Assembly (NCBI RefSeq): GCF_029212575.1 | Contig: NZ_JARGPK010000016.1 | Span: forward strand, 1-46,467 | Direction of reading: 5' to 3' | DNA from: Antarcticimicrobium sp. | GTDB lineage: Bacteria > Pseudomonadota > Alphaproteobacteria > Rhodobacterales > Rhodobacteraceae | DNA: 46,467 bases | In this document: piece by piece, positions 9,189 through 17,151 of the stretch | Numbering within the stretch: position 1 is the stretch's first letter | Layout of the letters: each line of letters starts with the position of its first letter | Translations under genes and position numbers: made by a program | Notes under the pieces: generated by a model | The model's database searches: none | Told to the model about the DNA's origin: nothing | What the model saw: the letters and a program-made list of their open reading frames with translations, nothing else

Positions 9189-9851
9189 ATGCATATCGGC
9201 CTGATCGGGGGCATCGGCCCGGCGGCGACGGTGGAGTATTATCAGCGGCTGGTGGCGGGGTTCCGCGGGCTGGGAAAACCGCTGGAGCTGACCATCGCGC
9301 ACGCGGATGTGACCACGCTGGCCGCCAATGCCGGTGCAGACGACCGCGCCGCGCAGGCGCGGGTCTATGCGAACCACCTTGAGCAGTTGAAGGGCGCCGG
9401 GGCCGATGTGGGCTCGATCACCTCGCTTGGCGGGCATTTCTGCTATGCCGAAACGCAGGCGATCAGCCCGCTGCCGCTGATCAGCGCGGTGACCCCGGTC
9501 GATGGCTATTGCGCCGCGCAGGGGTTGGGCTGTGTCGGGTTGATGGGCACCCGGCAGGTGACCACCAGCGGACTTTACGGGCAGATGCCGACCACCCGCA
9601 CATTGGCCCCCGCCGACCCCGAGGCGGTGCACGAGGCCTATGTGCAAAGCGCCCTGTCGGGCCTCTGCACCGAGGACCAGCGCGCGCTGTTCTTTGCCGC
9701 CGGGCAGGAGATGATGGACCGCGGCGCGCAGGCAGTGGTTCTGGCGGGGACCGATCTCGGCCTTGCGTTTTACGGGTATGAACCGGGATTCCCGGTGGTC
9801 GATGGGCTGCAAGTGCATGTGGATCACCTGATCGCGCTCGCGACCGGCTGA
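9189..9851 (+). CDS. Aspartate/glutamate racemase-family protein lacking the usual cysteines
   Basis: A 220-residue member of the cofactor-independent Asp/Glu racemase superfamily, shown by the start [18 protein letters not shown] and the two-domain layout. Racemases of this family use two cysteines, one in a CNT-AH motif and one in a GCTE motif. Here the first site reads ITSLGGHFC (Ser79 aligned with the Cys, with a Cys six residues later) and the second reads LAGTDLGL (Gly187 at the Cys position). Classical two-base racemisation is therefore doubtful. It may be a related isomerase, decarboxylase or binding protein. AAGGAG precedes the ATG at 9189. It sits between cobS and cobT, an unusual place with no obvious link to B12. 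Confidence 0.8.
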   Translation: MHIGLIGGIGPAATVEYYQRLVAGFRGLGKPLELTIAHADVTTLAANAGADDRAAQARVYANHLEQLKGAGADVGSITSLGGHFCYAETQAISPLPLISAVTPVDGYCAAQGLGCVGLMGTRQVTTSGLYGQMPTTRTLAPADPEAVHEAYVQSALSGLCTEDQRALFFAAGQEMMDRGAQAVVLAGTDLGLAFYGYEPGFPVVDGLQVHVDHLIALATG

Positions 9852-10003
9852 CGCCGGAATCCGGGTGGTACGGTCGCGGATCGAAGCCCGCCGGGACAGG
9901 GTATCGCCCGGCCTGCGGGCCGGAATCCGCCGCCCCCCTATGGTCAAGGCTGGCGAATGGCTCTAGGTTGCGCGGATATGCAAGCGACCGGACAAGACCC
10001 CGC

Positions 10004-11881
10004 ATGAGCAAACCCTCCGACAACCCCGCCGATCCGTTCAAGAAGGCGCTGGCCGAGGCCACCAAGGTGATGGCCGACGACCCCGAACTGACCGTGAGCT
10101 ACACGGTCGATCCCTCGGGGCTGTCGGGCGACTCGATGCGGCTGCCGCAGGTCAGCCGCCGGATGACCCGCGCCGAGGTGCTGCTGGCGCGCGGCACGGC
10201 GGATGCGCTGGCGCTGCACCGCAAGTACCATGACGAGGCGGTGCACAGCCGCTATTCCCCGCCCGGCGACATGGCGCGCGATCTCTATGAGGCGATGGAG
10301 ACCGCCCGGTGCGAGGCGATGGGCGCGCGCGACATGCCCGGCACCGCCGGCAATATCGACGCCAAGATCGGCAATGAGGCGCTGCGGCGCGGCTATGACA
10401 GCATGACCGAGGCCTCGGAGGCGCCGCTGCCTGCCGCCGCCGGCTACCTGATCCGGCACCTGGCGACGGGGCGGCCGATGCCCGCCGGCGCGCAGAACGT
10501 GATGGAGTTGTGGCGCGGCTTCATCGAACAGCAGGCCGGCGGCACGCTGGAGGATCTGCAGGACAAGCTTTCGGACCAGTCGGAATTCGCCCGTTTTGCC
10601 CGCAAGATCATCAGCGACCTGGGCTATGGCGACCAGCTGGGCGAGGATCCCGACCAGCAGGATCAGGACCAGCAGGACGAGGCCGAGGAAGACGCCGAGG
10701 AACAGGCCGATCCCGACAGCGCCGGACAGGAGGACGACGACGAACAGGCCGCCGACGCCGACCCCGAGCAGAGCCAGGACGACCAGGACGATCAGGCCCA
10801 GGCCCAGGTCAGCATGGACGACAGCGCCGAGGAGGAGATGGGCGACGAGGCCGAGATGCCCGAGGGCGAGGCCCCGCTGGAGCCGCCCGCGCCGCCGCCG
10901 CCGTCCGAGGCCGACCCCGATTACCGGGTCTACCTGGCCACCCATGACGAGGAGATCGCCGCCGAGGATCTGGCCGAACCGGTCGAGCTGGAGCGGTTGC
11001 GCGCCTATCTCGACCAGCAGCTGGACCCGCTGAAGGGCGCGGTCGGACGGCTGGCCAACAAGCTGCAGCGGCGGCTTCAGGCGCAGCAGAACCGCAGCTG
11101 GGAGTTCGACCTGGAGGAAGGCACGCTGGATGCCGGACGGCTGGCCCGCGTGGTGGCCAACCCGACCACCCCGCTGAGTTTCAAGCGCGAGAAGGACACC
11201 GAGTTCCGCGACACGGTGGTGACGCTGCTGCTGGACAATTCCGGCTCGATGCGCGGGCGGCCGATCTCGATCGCGGCGATCTGCGCCGACGTGCTCGCAC
11301 GCACGCTGGAGCGCTGCCAGGTCAAGGTCGAGATCCTCGGCTTCACCACCCGCGCCTGGAAGGGCGGGCAGGCGCGCGAGGCCTGGCTGAACGATGGCCG
11401 GCCGCAACAGCCGGGGCGGCTGAACGACCTGCGCCACATCATCTACAAGAGCGCGGATGCGCCCTGGCGCCGGGTGCGCGACAACCTCGGGCTGATGATG
11501 AAAGAGGGGCTGCTGAAAGAGAACATCGACGGCGAGGCGCTGGAATGGGCGCATCGGCGCATGGTCGGGCGGCGCGAGCAGCGCAAGATCCTGATGGTGA
11601 TCTCGGACGGCGCGCCGGTGGATGATTCCACGCTCAGCGTGAACCCGGCCAATTACCTTGAAAAGCACCTGCGCGACGTGATCGCCATGGTCGAGAAGCG
11701 CAAGATGGTGGAACTGCTCGCGATCGGCATCGGCCATGACGTGACGCGCTATTACGACCGGGCGGTGACGATCACCGATGTGGATCAGCTGGCCGGCGCA
11801 ATGACAGAACAACTCGCCGCGTTGTTCGACAGCGATCCGCGCGCGCGGGCGCGGATCATGGGGATCAAGAAGGCCAGCTGA
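10004..11881 (+). CDS. cobT: Cobaltochelatase subunit CobT
   Basis: Partner of CobS in the ATP-driven chaperone-like part of the aerobic cobalt chelatase. 625 residues. It has an N-terminal CobT domain (SYTVDPSGL ... [18 protein letters not shown]), then a very acidic Asp/Glu/Gln-rich linker (about residues 210-300), then a von Willebrand A domain with an intact MIDAS motif DNSGS (411-415) and the later SDGAPVDD. The start at 10004 ([13 protein letters not shown]) is chosen over an in-frame ATG 12 codons upstream because the family begins here. The acidic linker is normal for CobT. Confidence 0.95.
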   Translation: MSKPSDNPADPFKKALAEATKVMADDPELTVSYTVDPSGLSGDSMRLPQVSRRMTRAEVLLARGTADALALHRKYHDEAVHSRYSPPGDMARDLYEAMETARCEAMGARDMPGTAGNIDAKIGNEALRRGYDSMTEASEAPLPAAAGYLIRHLATGRPMPAGAQNVMELWRGFIEQQAGGTLEDLQDKLSDQSEFARFARKIISDLGYGDQLGEDPDQQDQDQQDEAEEDAEEQADPDSAGQEDDDEQAADADPEQSQDDQDDQAQAQVSMDDSAEEEMGDEAEMPEGEAPLEPPAPPPPSEADPDYRVYLATHDEEIAAEDLAEPVELERLRAYLDQQLDPLKGAVGRLANKLQRRLQAQQNRSWEFDLEEGTLDAGRLARVVANPTTPLSFKREKDTEFRDTVVTLLLDNSGSMRGRPISIAAICADVLARTLERCQVKVEILGFTTRAWKGGQAREAWLNDGRPQQPGRLNDLRHIIYKSADAPWRRVRDNLGLMMKEGLLKENIDGEALEWAHRRMVGRREQRKILMVISDGAPVDDSTLSVNPANYLEKHLRDVIAMVEKRKMVELLAIGIGHDVTRYYDRAVTITDVDQLAGAMTEQLAALFDSDPRARARIMGIKKAS

Positions 11882-11891
11882 GGCTGGCCTG

Positions 11892-11909
11892 CCTCCGGCG
11901 GGAGTATTT
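11892..11909 (+). terminator. Short hairpin with TATTT, terminator-like repeat
   Basis: CTCC, a GGCG loop and GGAG are followed by TATTT, ten bases after the cobT stop. The CCTCCGGCGGGAGTATTT core resembles, from memory, a motif found often at gene 3' ends in Rhodobacterales genomes. The stem is short, so termination strength is uncertain. A second GC-rich hairpin without a T-run (GGATGCG at 11931 with CGCATCC at 11958) follows. Confidence 0.4.
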
Positions 11910-12041
11910 CGCAACGAGAAGAAGGCAAACGGATGCGCCGCGTCCGGCAGGACGTCACGCATCCCTGCCCTGCCCTTGCCAGTCGGGCCGGCTGCGGCCA
12001 TGATCCGCGCCGCAGGCAGGATGAAACCGGCAGGAGGCCCC

Positions 12042-13832
12042 ATGTTCCAGACATTCGACGTGACCGCGCGCCCGGACCAGGGGCCGCCGCGGCTGGCGCT
12101 CTTGCGGGCAGAGCTGGAGACCGAGGGGCTGGACGGGTTCCTTGTCCCCCGCGCCGATGCGCACCAGGGCGAATATGTCGCCGAGCACGACGCGCGGCTG
12201 GCCTGGCTGACCGGGTTCACCGGATCCGCCGGGTTCTGCGCCGCGCTGCGGGACGTGGCCGGTGTCTTCATCGACGGGCGCTACCGGACCCAGGTGAAAC
12301 GGCAGGTGGCGCAGGAGTTCACCCCGGTGCCCTGGCCTGAGGTGCAGCTTTCCGACTGGCTGCGCGAGCAGCTGCCGCAGGGCGGGCGCGTGGGCTTTGA
12401 CCCCTGGCTGCACACGGTGGCGGAGATCACCCGGACAAGCGAGGCGCTGGAGGGATCGGGCATAGAGCTGGTTCGCTGCGAGAACCTGGTGGACCGGATC
12501 TGGGCGGATCAGCCGCCGGCGCCGATGCAGCCGGTGAAACCGCATCCGCTTGAATTTTCGGGCGAATCTTCCGCCTCGAAATGCGCGCGTCTGGCCGAGG
12601 GGTTGCGCGCGGCAGGTCACCGGGCCGCCGCGATCACCCTGCCGGATTCGATCATGTGGTTGCTGAACATCCGCGGCGCCGACATCCCGCGCAACCCGGT
12701 GGCGCACGGCTTTGCCATCCTGCACGACGATGGGCGGGTGGATCTGTTCATGGCGGCCGGGAAGCTGAAGGATCTGGGCGATCACCTGGGCGAGGGCGTG
12801 ACGGTGGCGGAGCCGGCGGATTTCCTCGACCGGCTGGCGGCGCTGGAGGGGCCGGTGCGGCTCGACAAATCGACCGCGCCGCAGCGGCCGGCCGATGTGC
12901 TGGGCGACAAGGCAGCCTTTGGGGCCGAGCCCTGCGCCCTGCCCAAGGCGCGCAAGAACGCGGCCGAAATCGAGGGCGCGGCCGAGGCACATCTGCGCGA
13001 CGGGGCGGCGATGGCGGAGCTTTTGTGCTGGCTCGACGCGCAGGCCCCCGGCAGCCTGAGCGAGATCGACGTGGTGACCCGGCTGGAGGACTGCCGCCGC
13101 CGCGACAATGCGCTGCAGGACATCTCTTTCGAGACCATCGCGGGCACCGGGCCGAACGGCGCGGTGATGCATTACCGCGTGACCGAGGAGAGCGACAGCC
13201 GGTTGGAGGAGGGGCATCTTCTGGTGCTGGACAGCGGCGGGCAGTACCTTGACGGGACAACCGACATCACCCGCACCATCGGAATCGGCACGGTGGGCGC
13301 CGAGGAGCGCGCCGCCTTTACCCGCGTGTTGCAGGGCATGATCGCGATGTCGCGGCTGCGCTGGCCCAGGGGGCTCGCCGGGCAGCATATCGAGGCCATC
13401 GGGCGGATGCCGCTGTGGCTGGCGCATCAGGATTTCAACCACGGGCTCGGCCATGGCGTCGGCGCCTATCTGAGCGTGCACGAGGGGCCGCAGCGGCTGA
13501 GCCGGATCAGCGACGTGCCGCTGGAGCCGGGGATGATCCTGTCGAACGAGCCGGGCTATTACCGCGAGGGCGCCTTTGGCATCCGCATCGAGAACCTGAT
13601 CGTGGTGCAGCAGGCCGCCCCCCTGCCCGGCGGCGATCCCGAACGCGAGATGCTGTGCTGGCGCACGCTGACCTTTGCGCCGATCGACCGGCGGCTGATT
13701 GTCGCGGAGATGCTGACAGGGGAGGAACGGGCCTGGCTGAACGCCTATCATGCGCAGGTCGCCAAAAAGATCGGCCCGAGGGTAAGCCCGGCGGCGCGGG
13801 CCTGGCTGGAGGAGGCCACCGCCCCTTTTTGA
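12042..13832 (+). CDS. M24B aminopeptidase P family protein
   Basis: Xaa-Pro aminopeptidase of the long, three-domain type (596 residues), which removes N-terminal residues preceding proline. Two creatinase-like N-terminal domains (to about residue 310) are followed by the pita-bread catalytic domain. All five dinuclear metal ligands are identifiable: D397 and D408 (LDSGGQYLDGTTDITRT), H471 (GLGHGVG), E503 (SNEPGYY) and E517 (RIENLIV). Their spacing matches eukaryotic-type aminopeptidase P. A strong CAGGAGG site stands before the ATG at 12042. Lies 160 bases after cobT, cytoplasmic (no signal). Confidence 0.93.
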   Translation: MFQTFDVTARPDQGPPRLALLRAELETEGLDGFLVPRADAHQGEYVAEHDARLAWLTGFTGSAGFCAALRDVAGVFIDGRYRTQVKRQVAQEFTPVPWPEVQLSDWLREQLPQGGRVGFDPWLHTVAEITRTSEALEGSGIELVRCENLVDRIWADQPPAPMQPVKPHPLEFSGESSASKCARLAEGLRAAGHRAAAITLPDSIMWLLNIRGADIPRNPVAHGFAILHDDGRVDLFMAAGKLKDLGDHLGEGVTVAEPADFLDRLAALEGPVRLDKSTAPQRPADVLGDKAAFGAEPCALPKARKNAAEIEGAAEAHLRDGAAMAELLCWLDAQAPGSLSEIDVVTRLEDCRRRDNALQDISFETIAGTGPNGAVMHYRVTEESDSRLEEGHLLVLDSGGQYLDGTTDITRTIGIGTVGAEERAAFTRVLQGMIAMSRLRWPRGLAGQHIEAIGRMPLWLAHQDFNHGLGHGVGAYLSVHEGPQRLSRISDVPLEPGMILSNEPGYYREGAFGIRIENLIVVQQAAPLPGGDPEREMLCWRTLTFAPIDRRLIVAEMLTGEERAWLNAYHAQVAKKIGPRVSPAARAWLEEATAPF

Positions 13833-13952
13833 CGCTTGCGAGAGAGGACGTAACGGACCCTTCGCGTGCAAGGCGTGGCGGGAGTGACACCGGCATGTTA
13901 CAAAGCGCGGCCAATCAAAGAGACGAACGGGAACACAGGGGAAGGACGACAG

Positions 13953-14297
13953 ATGGCTGAGCATATCAGGATTCGCAGGGCACCGGGGCTCTGGACGGTG
14001 CGCTCCGGCGGGGCGGTGCTGGGCGAGACGAGCAACGCGCTGGAGCTGAGCGAGGGCGACCTGGCCCCGGTGATCTATTTCCCGCGGGCGGATATCGCAA
14101 TGGCCTTTCTCGACCGCACCGAGAAAGTGACCCATTGCCCGCACAAGGGCGACGCGCATTACTATTCCATCGTCAACAAATCCTCGGTGGCGGAGAACGT
14201 CGCCTGGACCTACGAGGATCCGCTGGAGGCGGTGGCCGAGATCAAGGATCACCTGGCCTTTTACACCGGCGAGAACGTGAAGGTGGAGCAGATCTGA
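13953..14297 (+). CDS. DUF427 family protein
   Basis: A 114-residue protein of the DUF427 family, recognisable from GLWTVRSGGAVLGETSNAL, the VIYFPRADIAM segment, HCPHKGDAHYYSI and the final AFYTGENVKV. Function is not established; the fold is a small beta-rich domain. The start at 13953 is chosen because the family opens with the short stretch before RRAPGLW and GAAGGACGAC lies upstream. It ends 30 bases before a strong hairpin that also closes the convergent RTX gene. Confidence 0.85.
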   Translation: MAEHIRIRRAPGLWTVRSGGAVLGETSNALELSEGDLAPVIYFPRADIAMAFLDRTEKVTHCPHKGDAHYYSIVNKSSVAENVAWTYEDPLEAVAEIKDHLAFYTGENVKVEQI

Positions 14298-14327
14298 GCC
14301 GTCAGGCAGCGCCGCGCAAGGTTTCAA

Positions 14328-14349
14328 CGCCCCGGCCATCGCCGGGGCG
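14328..14349. terminator. Perfect hairpin between convergent genes
   Basis: A 9-bp perfect stem, CGCCCCGGC (14328-14336) with GCCGGGGCG (14341-14349), and a CATC loop, lying between the stop of the DUF427 gene (plus) and the stop of the first RTX gene (minus). T-runs are poor on either side, so it may act as a shared stem that stabilises 3' ends or as a weak bidirectional terminator. Confidence 0.6.
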
Positions 14350-14378
14350 TCATCGTTTGCCGGGGCGGCGTCAGGCGC

Positions 14379-15671
14379 TCAGGAATAGGGCAGCAGCCAG
14401 CCGGTGGCGGCCTCGAGCGCGACGACGGTGATGTCGTGGAGTTGGACCAGATCTTCGCCACCGGTGGCGAGGATCGTTCCGGTACCGGCGCCATCGGCCC
14501 TCAGCGTCAGCGCGTCGGAGAGATCCTCGGTCCGCCAGAAGATATGCTCCAACTGGTCGCGATCCCCGAGGTGGGCGGATCCCTCCTCCACCGGGTTGCC
14601 GGGGGTAAGGTTCGAAAACAGCGACAGCGTATCGCCCTCGCCCGGGTTGAAATCGAGGATCTCGGCGATGCCCTTGCCGGGCTGCATCCCCAGCACGAAT
14701 GCGTCGGCGCCGGAACCGCCGGTCAGCTCGTCGTGATTGTCGGCCAGGAAACTGTCGTCGCCGGTGCCGCCGAACAGGCGGTCGGAGGGCGCGGCGGAGG
14801 ACACGACGACCCCTGAGAAAAGGAAATCGTCGCCGCCGCCACCGCGCAAGACGGTATCGTTGCCCCACCGGTCGTATAGCTCGTCGCCGCCGCTGCCGCC
14901 CCTGAGGATTCCGCCGCCGATCAGCAGGTCCGCGCCGTGGCCGCCCAGCAACCGATCCTCGCTGTTGCCGGACAGACTGTCCTTGCCGCCGTCGCCGCGC
15001 AGCAGGTTGATCCCCTCGCCGCCGACCAGCTCATCGCGGCCGGCGCCGCCCCGGATCACGTCATCGCCGCGCATGCCATGGATGTAATCGTTCCCGGCTC
15101 CGCCCCAGAGGCTGTCGTTGCCATCACCCCCGCGCAGATCGCCGTCGCCGGCCTGCCCACGCAGGCGGTCGTCGCCCTGGCCGCCATCGAGGGCATCGGC
15201 CCCCTTTCCACCGAGTAGGCGATCGGTGCCGTCGTCGCCCGCCAGACTGTCGGCGCCGATGCCGCCCTTGAGAAGGTCGTCGCCCAGGTCGCCGGTGAGG
15301 ACATCGGCGCCGTCGTCGCCAAACAGCCGGTCGGCGCCGTCATGGCCCCAGATCGTGTCGTTGCCATAGCCGCCCTCGGCGTAATCGTCGCCGGGACCGG
15401 AGGACAGGATATCGGCGCCCAGGTGACCGCGCAGCGTGTCGTTCCCGCCGGCGCCGTTCAGGAAATCGTCGCCAGCCCAGCCACGCAGGCTGTCGTCCCC
15501 GCCGTAGCCGCGCAGCTCGTCGTCGCCGTCCCGGCCACTCAGCTCATCCTCGCCGCCGGTGCCGTTAAGCAGGTCGTCCGCATCGGTTCCGATCCCCACG
15601 TAGGGGCCCGCGGCGGGGACGGGAAACAAGTCAAGATCAATGATCGGCGCGCGGCGGGACAACAGCGGCAT
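14379..15671 (-). CDS. RTX calcium-binding repeat protein, downstream copy
   Basis: A 430-residue protein made largely of glycine/aspartate nonapeptides of the GGxGxDxLx type (for example GGDDSLRGWAGDDFLNG), from about residue 25 to 335. Such repeats fold as calcium-filled beta-rolls after export through a type I secretion system. No enzymatic domain is visible. The C-terminal 110 residues (EILDFNPGEGDTLSLFSN ... WLLPYS) resemble those of the neighbouring RTX gene and probably hold the uncleaved secretion signal. The ATG at 15671 is chosen because AAAGGA stands upstream; an in-frame start 16 codons earlier is unsupported. No type I exporter genes are in this window. Confidence 0.88.
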   Translation of the reverse strand: MPLLSRRAPIIDLDLFPVPAAGPYVGIGTDADDLLNGTGGEDELSGRDGDDELRGYGGDDSLRGWAGDDFLNGAGGNDTLRGHLGADILSSGPGDDYAEGGYGNDTIWGHDGADRLFGDDGADVLTGDLGDDLLKGGIGADSLAGDDGTDRLLGGKGADALDGGQGDDRLRGQAGDGDLRGGDGNDSLWGGAGNDYIHGMRGDDVIRGGAGRDELVGGEGINLLRGDGGKDSLSGNSEDRLLGGHGADLLIGGGILRGGSGGDELYDRWGNDTVLRGGGGDDFLFSGVVVSSAAPSDRLFGGTGDDSFLADNHDELTGGSGADAFVLGMQPGKGIAEILDFNPGEGDTLSLFSNLTPGNPVEEGSAHLGDRDQLEHIFWRTEDLSDALTLRADGAGTGTILATGGEDLVQLHDITVVALEAATGWLLPYS

Positions 15672-15797
15672 GGGCAGGGTCCTTTTGCCGGATGTGACGG
15701 TTGAGCCGGCCGACGCCAAGCAGGCCCGTTTTGCACATCTTTAGGGTGATTTTCAAAAAATTCCCCTCAATGCCAGGATGAGTGCGCCGAGACACGT

Positions 15798-15840
15798 GTC
15801 CAAATAGAAACAATCCCGACCATTGGACGGGATTGTTTCT
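15798..15840 (-). terminator. Intrinsic terminator after the upstream RTX gene
   Basis: A 13-bp perfect stem, AGAAACAATCCCG (15806-15818) with CGGGATTGTTTCT (15828-15840). On the minus strand the stem ends in TTTCTATTT. It stands 39 bases after the stop at 15879 and before the next RTX gene, so the two RTX genes are probably separate transcription units. Confidence 0.8.
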
Positions 15841-15878
15841 GTCTGTCATCAATGTCGCGGAAATGTCGCCGCGCGGGG

Positions 15879-16943
15879 TCAGGCGCTGGGCAGGAGCCAG
15901 TCGCTGGCGGCGTCCAGCTCCACCACGGTGACGCCGGTGATCAGCGCCACCGCCGTGCCGTCGTAGGACACCACGGCGCCGTCCGCGCTGTCGGCCAGGG
16001 TCACGTCATCGGCCAGGTCTGTCGCGGTGAAGCCCTTGCCGGCGGTATCGAAGAGGCTCAGGGTCTCGTCGCGGTCGAGGTTGAAATCGGCGATCTCCAA
16101 CACTGCGCCGCCGGTTTTCACGTAGACGAAGAAGTCATCGCTGCCAGCGCCGCCGATCAGCCTGTCGCCGTCGTCGCCGCTCAGCGCATCGTTGCCGCGG
16201 TTGCCGCGCAGTACGTCCGAGGCACCGAGGACTGTATCCACCGCGTTCAGGTCGTCGCGCCCCTTGCCGCCGAACAGCTTGTCGACGCCGTAGCGGTCGC
16301 TGAGAATATCGGCCCCGTTGTCACCGCGCAGGGTGTCATTGCCCACGCCGCCGCGCAGGGTGTCGTCGCCCTGCCCACCGCTCAGGGTGTCGTTTCCGTC
16401 GTCCCCGGAGAGCGTGTCGTTGCCAGTATTGCCGTTCAACTCGTCATCGCCGTCGCGGCCCGACAGCGTGTCGTTGTCGGCATTGCCGAACAGGCGATCG
16501 TTGCCCGGACCGCCGTCGAGAATATCGTTGGCGTCACCGCCGGACAGGAAATCGTCGCCGTCGTTGCCAAACAGCTGGTCGGCGAAGAACTCGCCATAGA
16601 GCCGGTCGTTGCCGCCATGGCCGACCAGCCGGTCCTGCCCGTAGCCGCCCCAGAGGATGTCGTCGCCGGGCCCGGCAAGCAGGGTGTCGTCGCCCAGGTG
16701 CCCGCGCAGCTCGTCGTCGCCGCCGGCGCTGCGCAGCACGTCGTCGCCATTGCCGCCGCGCAGGCTGTCGTTGCCGCCGAAACTGCGGATCTCGTCGTCT
16801 CCGTCGCCACCGTTCATCTGGTCATCGGCGCCGGTTCCGATCATCTCGTCGTCACCGTCCGTACCGGTGAACTTGGCTGCGGCCTCTTCCCCGAAGGTAA
16901 AGGTAACGGACTGGGGGAGCGGGGAAAAAACGGGATTGGTCAT
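15879..16943 (-). CDS. RTX calcium-binding repeat protein, upstream copy
   Basis: A 354-residue secreted-type RTX protein. After a short head (MTNPVFSPLPQSVTFTFGEE) comes about 225 residues of GGxGxD nonapeptides (such as GGNGDDVLRSAGGDDELRG), then a C-terminal region (EIADFNLDRDETLSLFDT ... LDAASDWLLPSA) shared with the neighbouring RTX gene. The start at 16943 is chosen because AGGAGAG precedes it; an ATG eight codons upstream overlaps that ribosome-binding site. No catalytic domain is seen, so a structural, adhesive or matrix role is likely. A phased TAAC array lies 40-90 bases upstream. Confidence 0.88.
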   Translation of the reverse strand: MTNPVFSPLPQSVTFTFGEEAAAKFTGTDGDDEMIGTGADDQMNGGDGDDEIRSFGGNDSLRGGNGDDVLRSAGGDDELRGHLGDDTLLAGPGDDILWGGYGQDRLVGHGGNDRLYGEFFADQLFGNDGDDFLSGGDANDILDGGPGNDRLFGNADNDTLSGRDGDDELNGNTGNDTLSGDDGNDTLSGGQGDDTLRGGVGNDTLRGDNGADILSDRYGVDKLFGGKGRDDLNAVDTVLGASDVLRGNRGNDALSGDDGDRLIGGAGSDDFFVYVKTGGAVLEIADFNLDRDETLSLFDTAGKGFTATDLADDVTLADSADGAVVSYDGTAVALITGVTVVELDAASDWLLPSA

Positions 16944-16983
16944 GAAATCTCTCCTGAGTTGCGTCATCGGGACGTCGCTCTCG

Positions 16984-17031
16984 TTAACCGAATGCTAACT
17001 TCTTGGTAACAAATCATTAACGATTATTAAC
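16984..17031 (-). promoter_or_regulatory. Five helically phased TAAC repeats upstream of an RTX gene
   Basis: Read on the plus strand, TTAAC (16984), CTAAC (16995), GTAAC (17006), TTAAC (17017) and TTAAC (17027) recur every 11, 11, 11 and 10 bases in an otherwise AT-rich gap. Same-face spacing over five turns is typical of cooperative operator arrays. The TTAA-N7-TTAA spacing is that of alphaproteobacterial CtrA sites, although three of the five half-sites are not exact TTAA pairs at 11 bases. The RTX gene starting at 16943 is the obvious target. Confidence 0.5.
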
Positions 17032-17151
17032 GGATTCGCCGGGGTCAGCTAGGAAATTCGCCCGGGGCGCGGGAAACCGCCGGATCGCATGGCGACATTG
17101 CCGGGTCCGTGGAAACGGTCCCTGACAGGGGTGTCCATTGTTTCTGAATTT

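Noticed and set aside
14800-16860. Regular DNA repeats that could suggest CRISPR or satellite DNA
   Set aside because: The repeats are degenerate, 27-base (nine-codon) units encoding RTX motifs; no identical repeats with unique spacers.
15852-17009. Plus-strand Val/Ala-rich frame over the RTX gene
   Set aside because: It is the complement of the RTX repeats; the minus strand gives canonical GGxGxD nonapeptides and a good ribosome-binding site.
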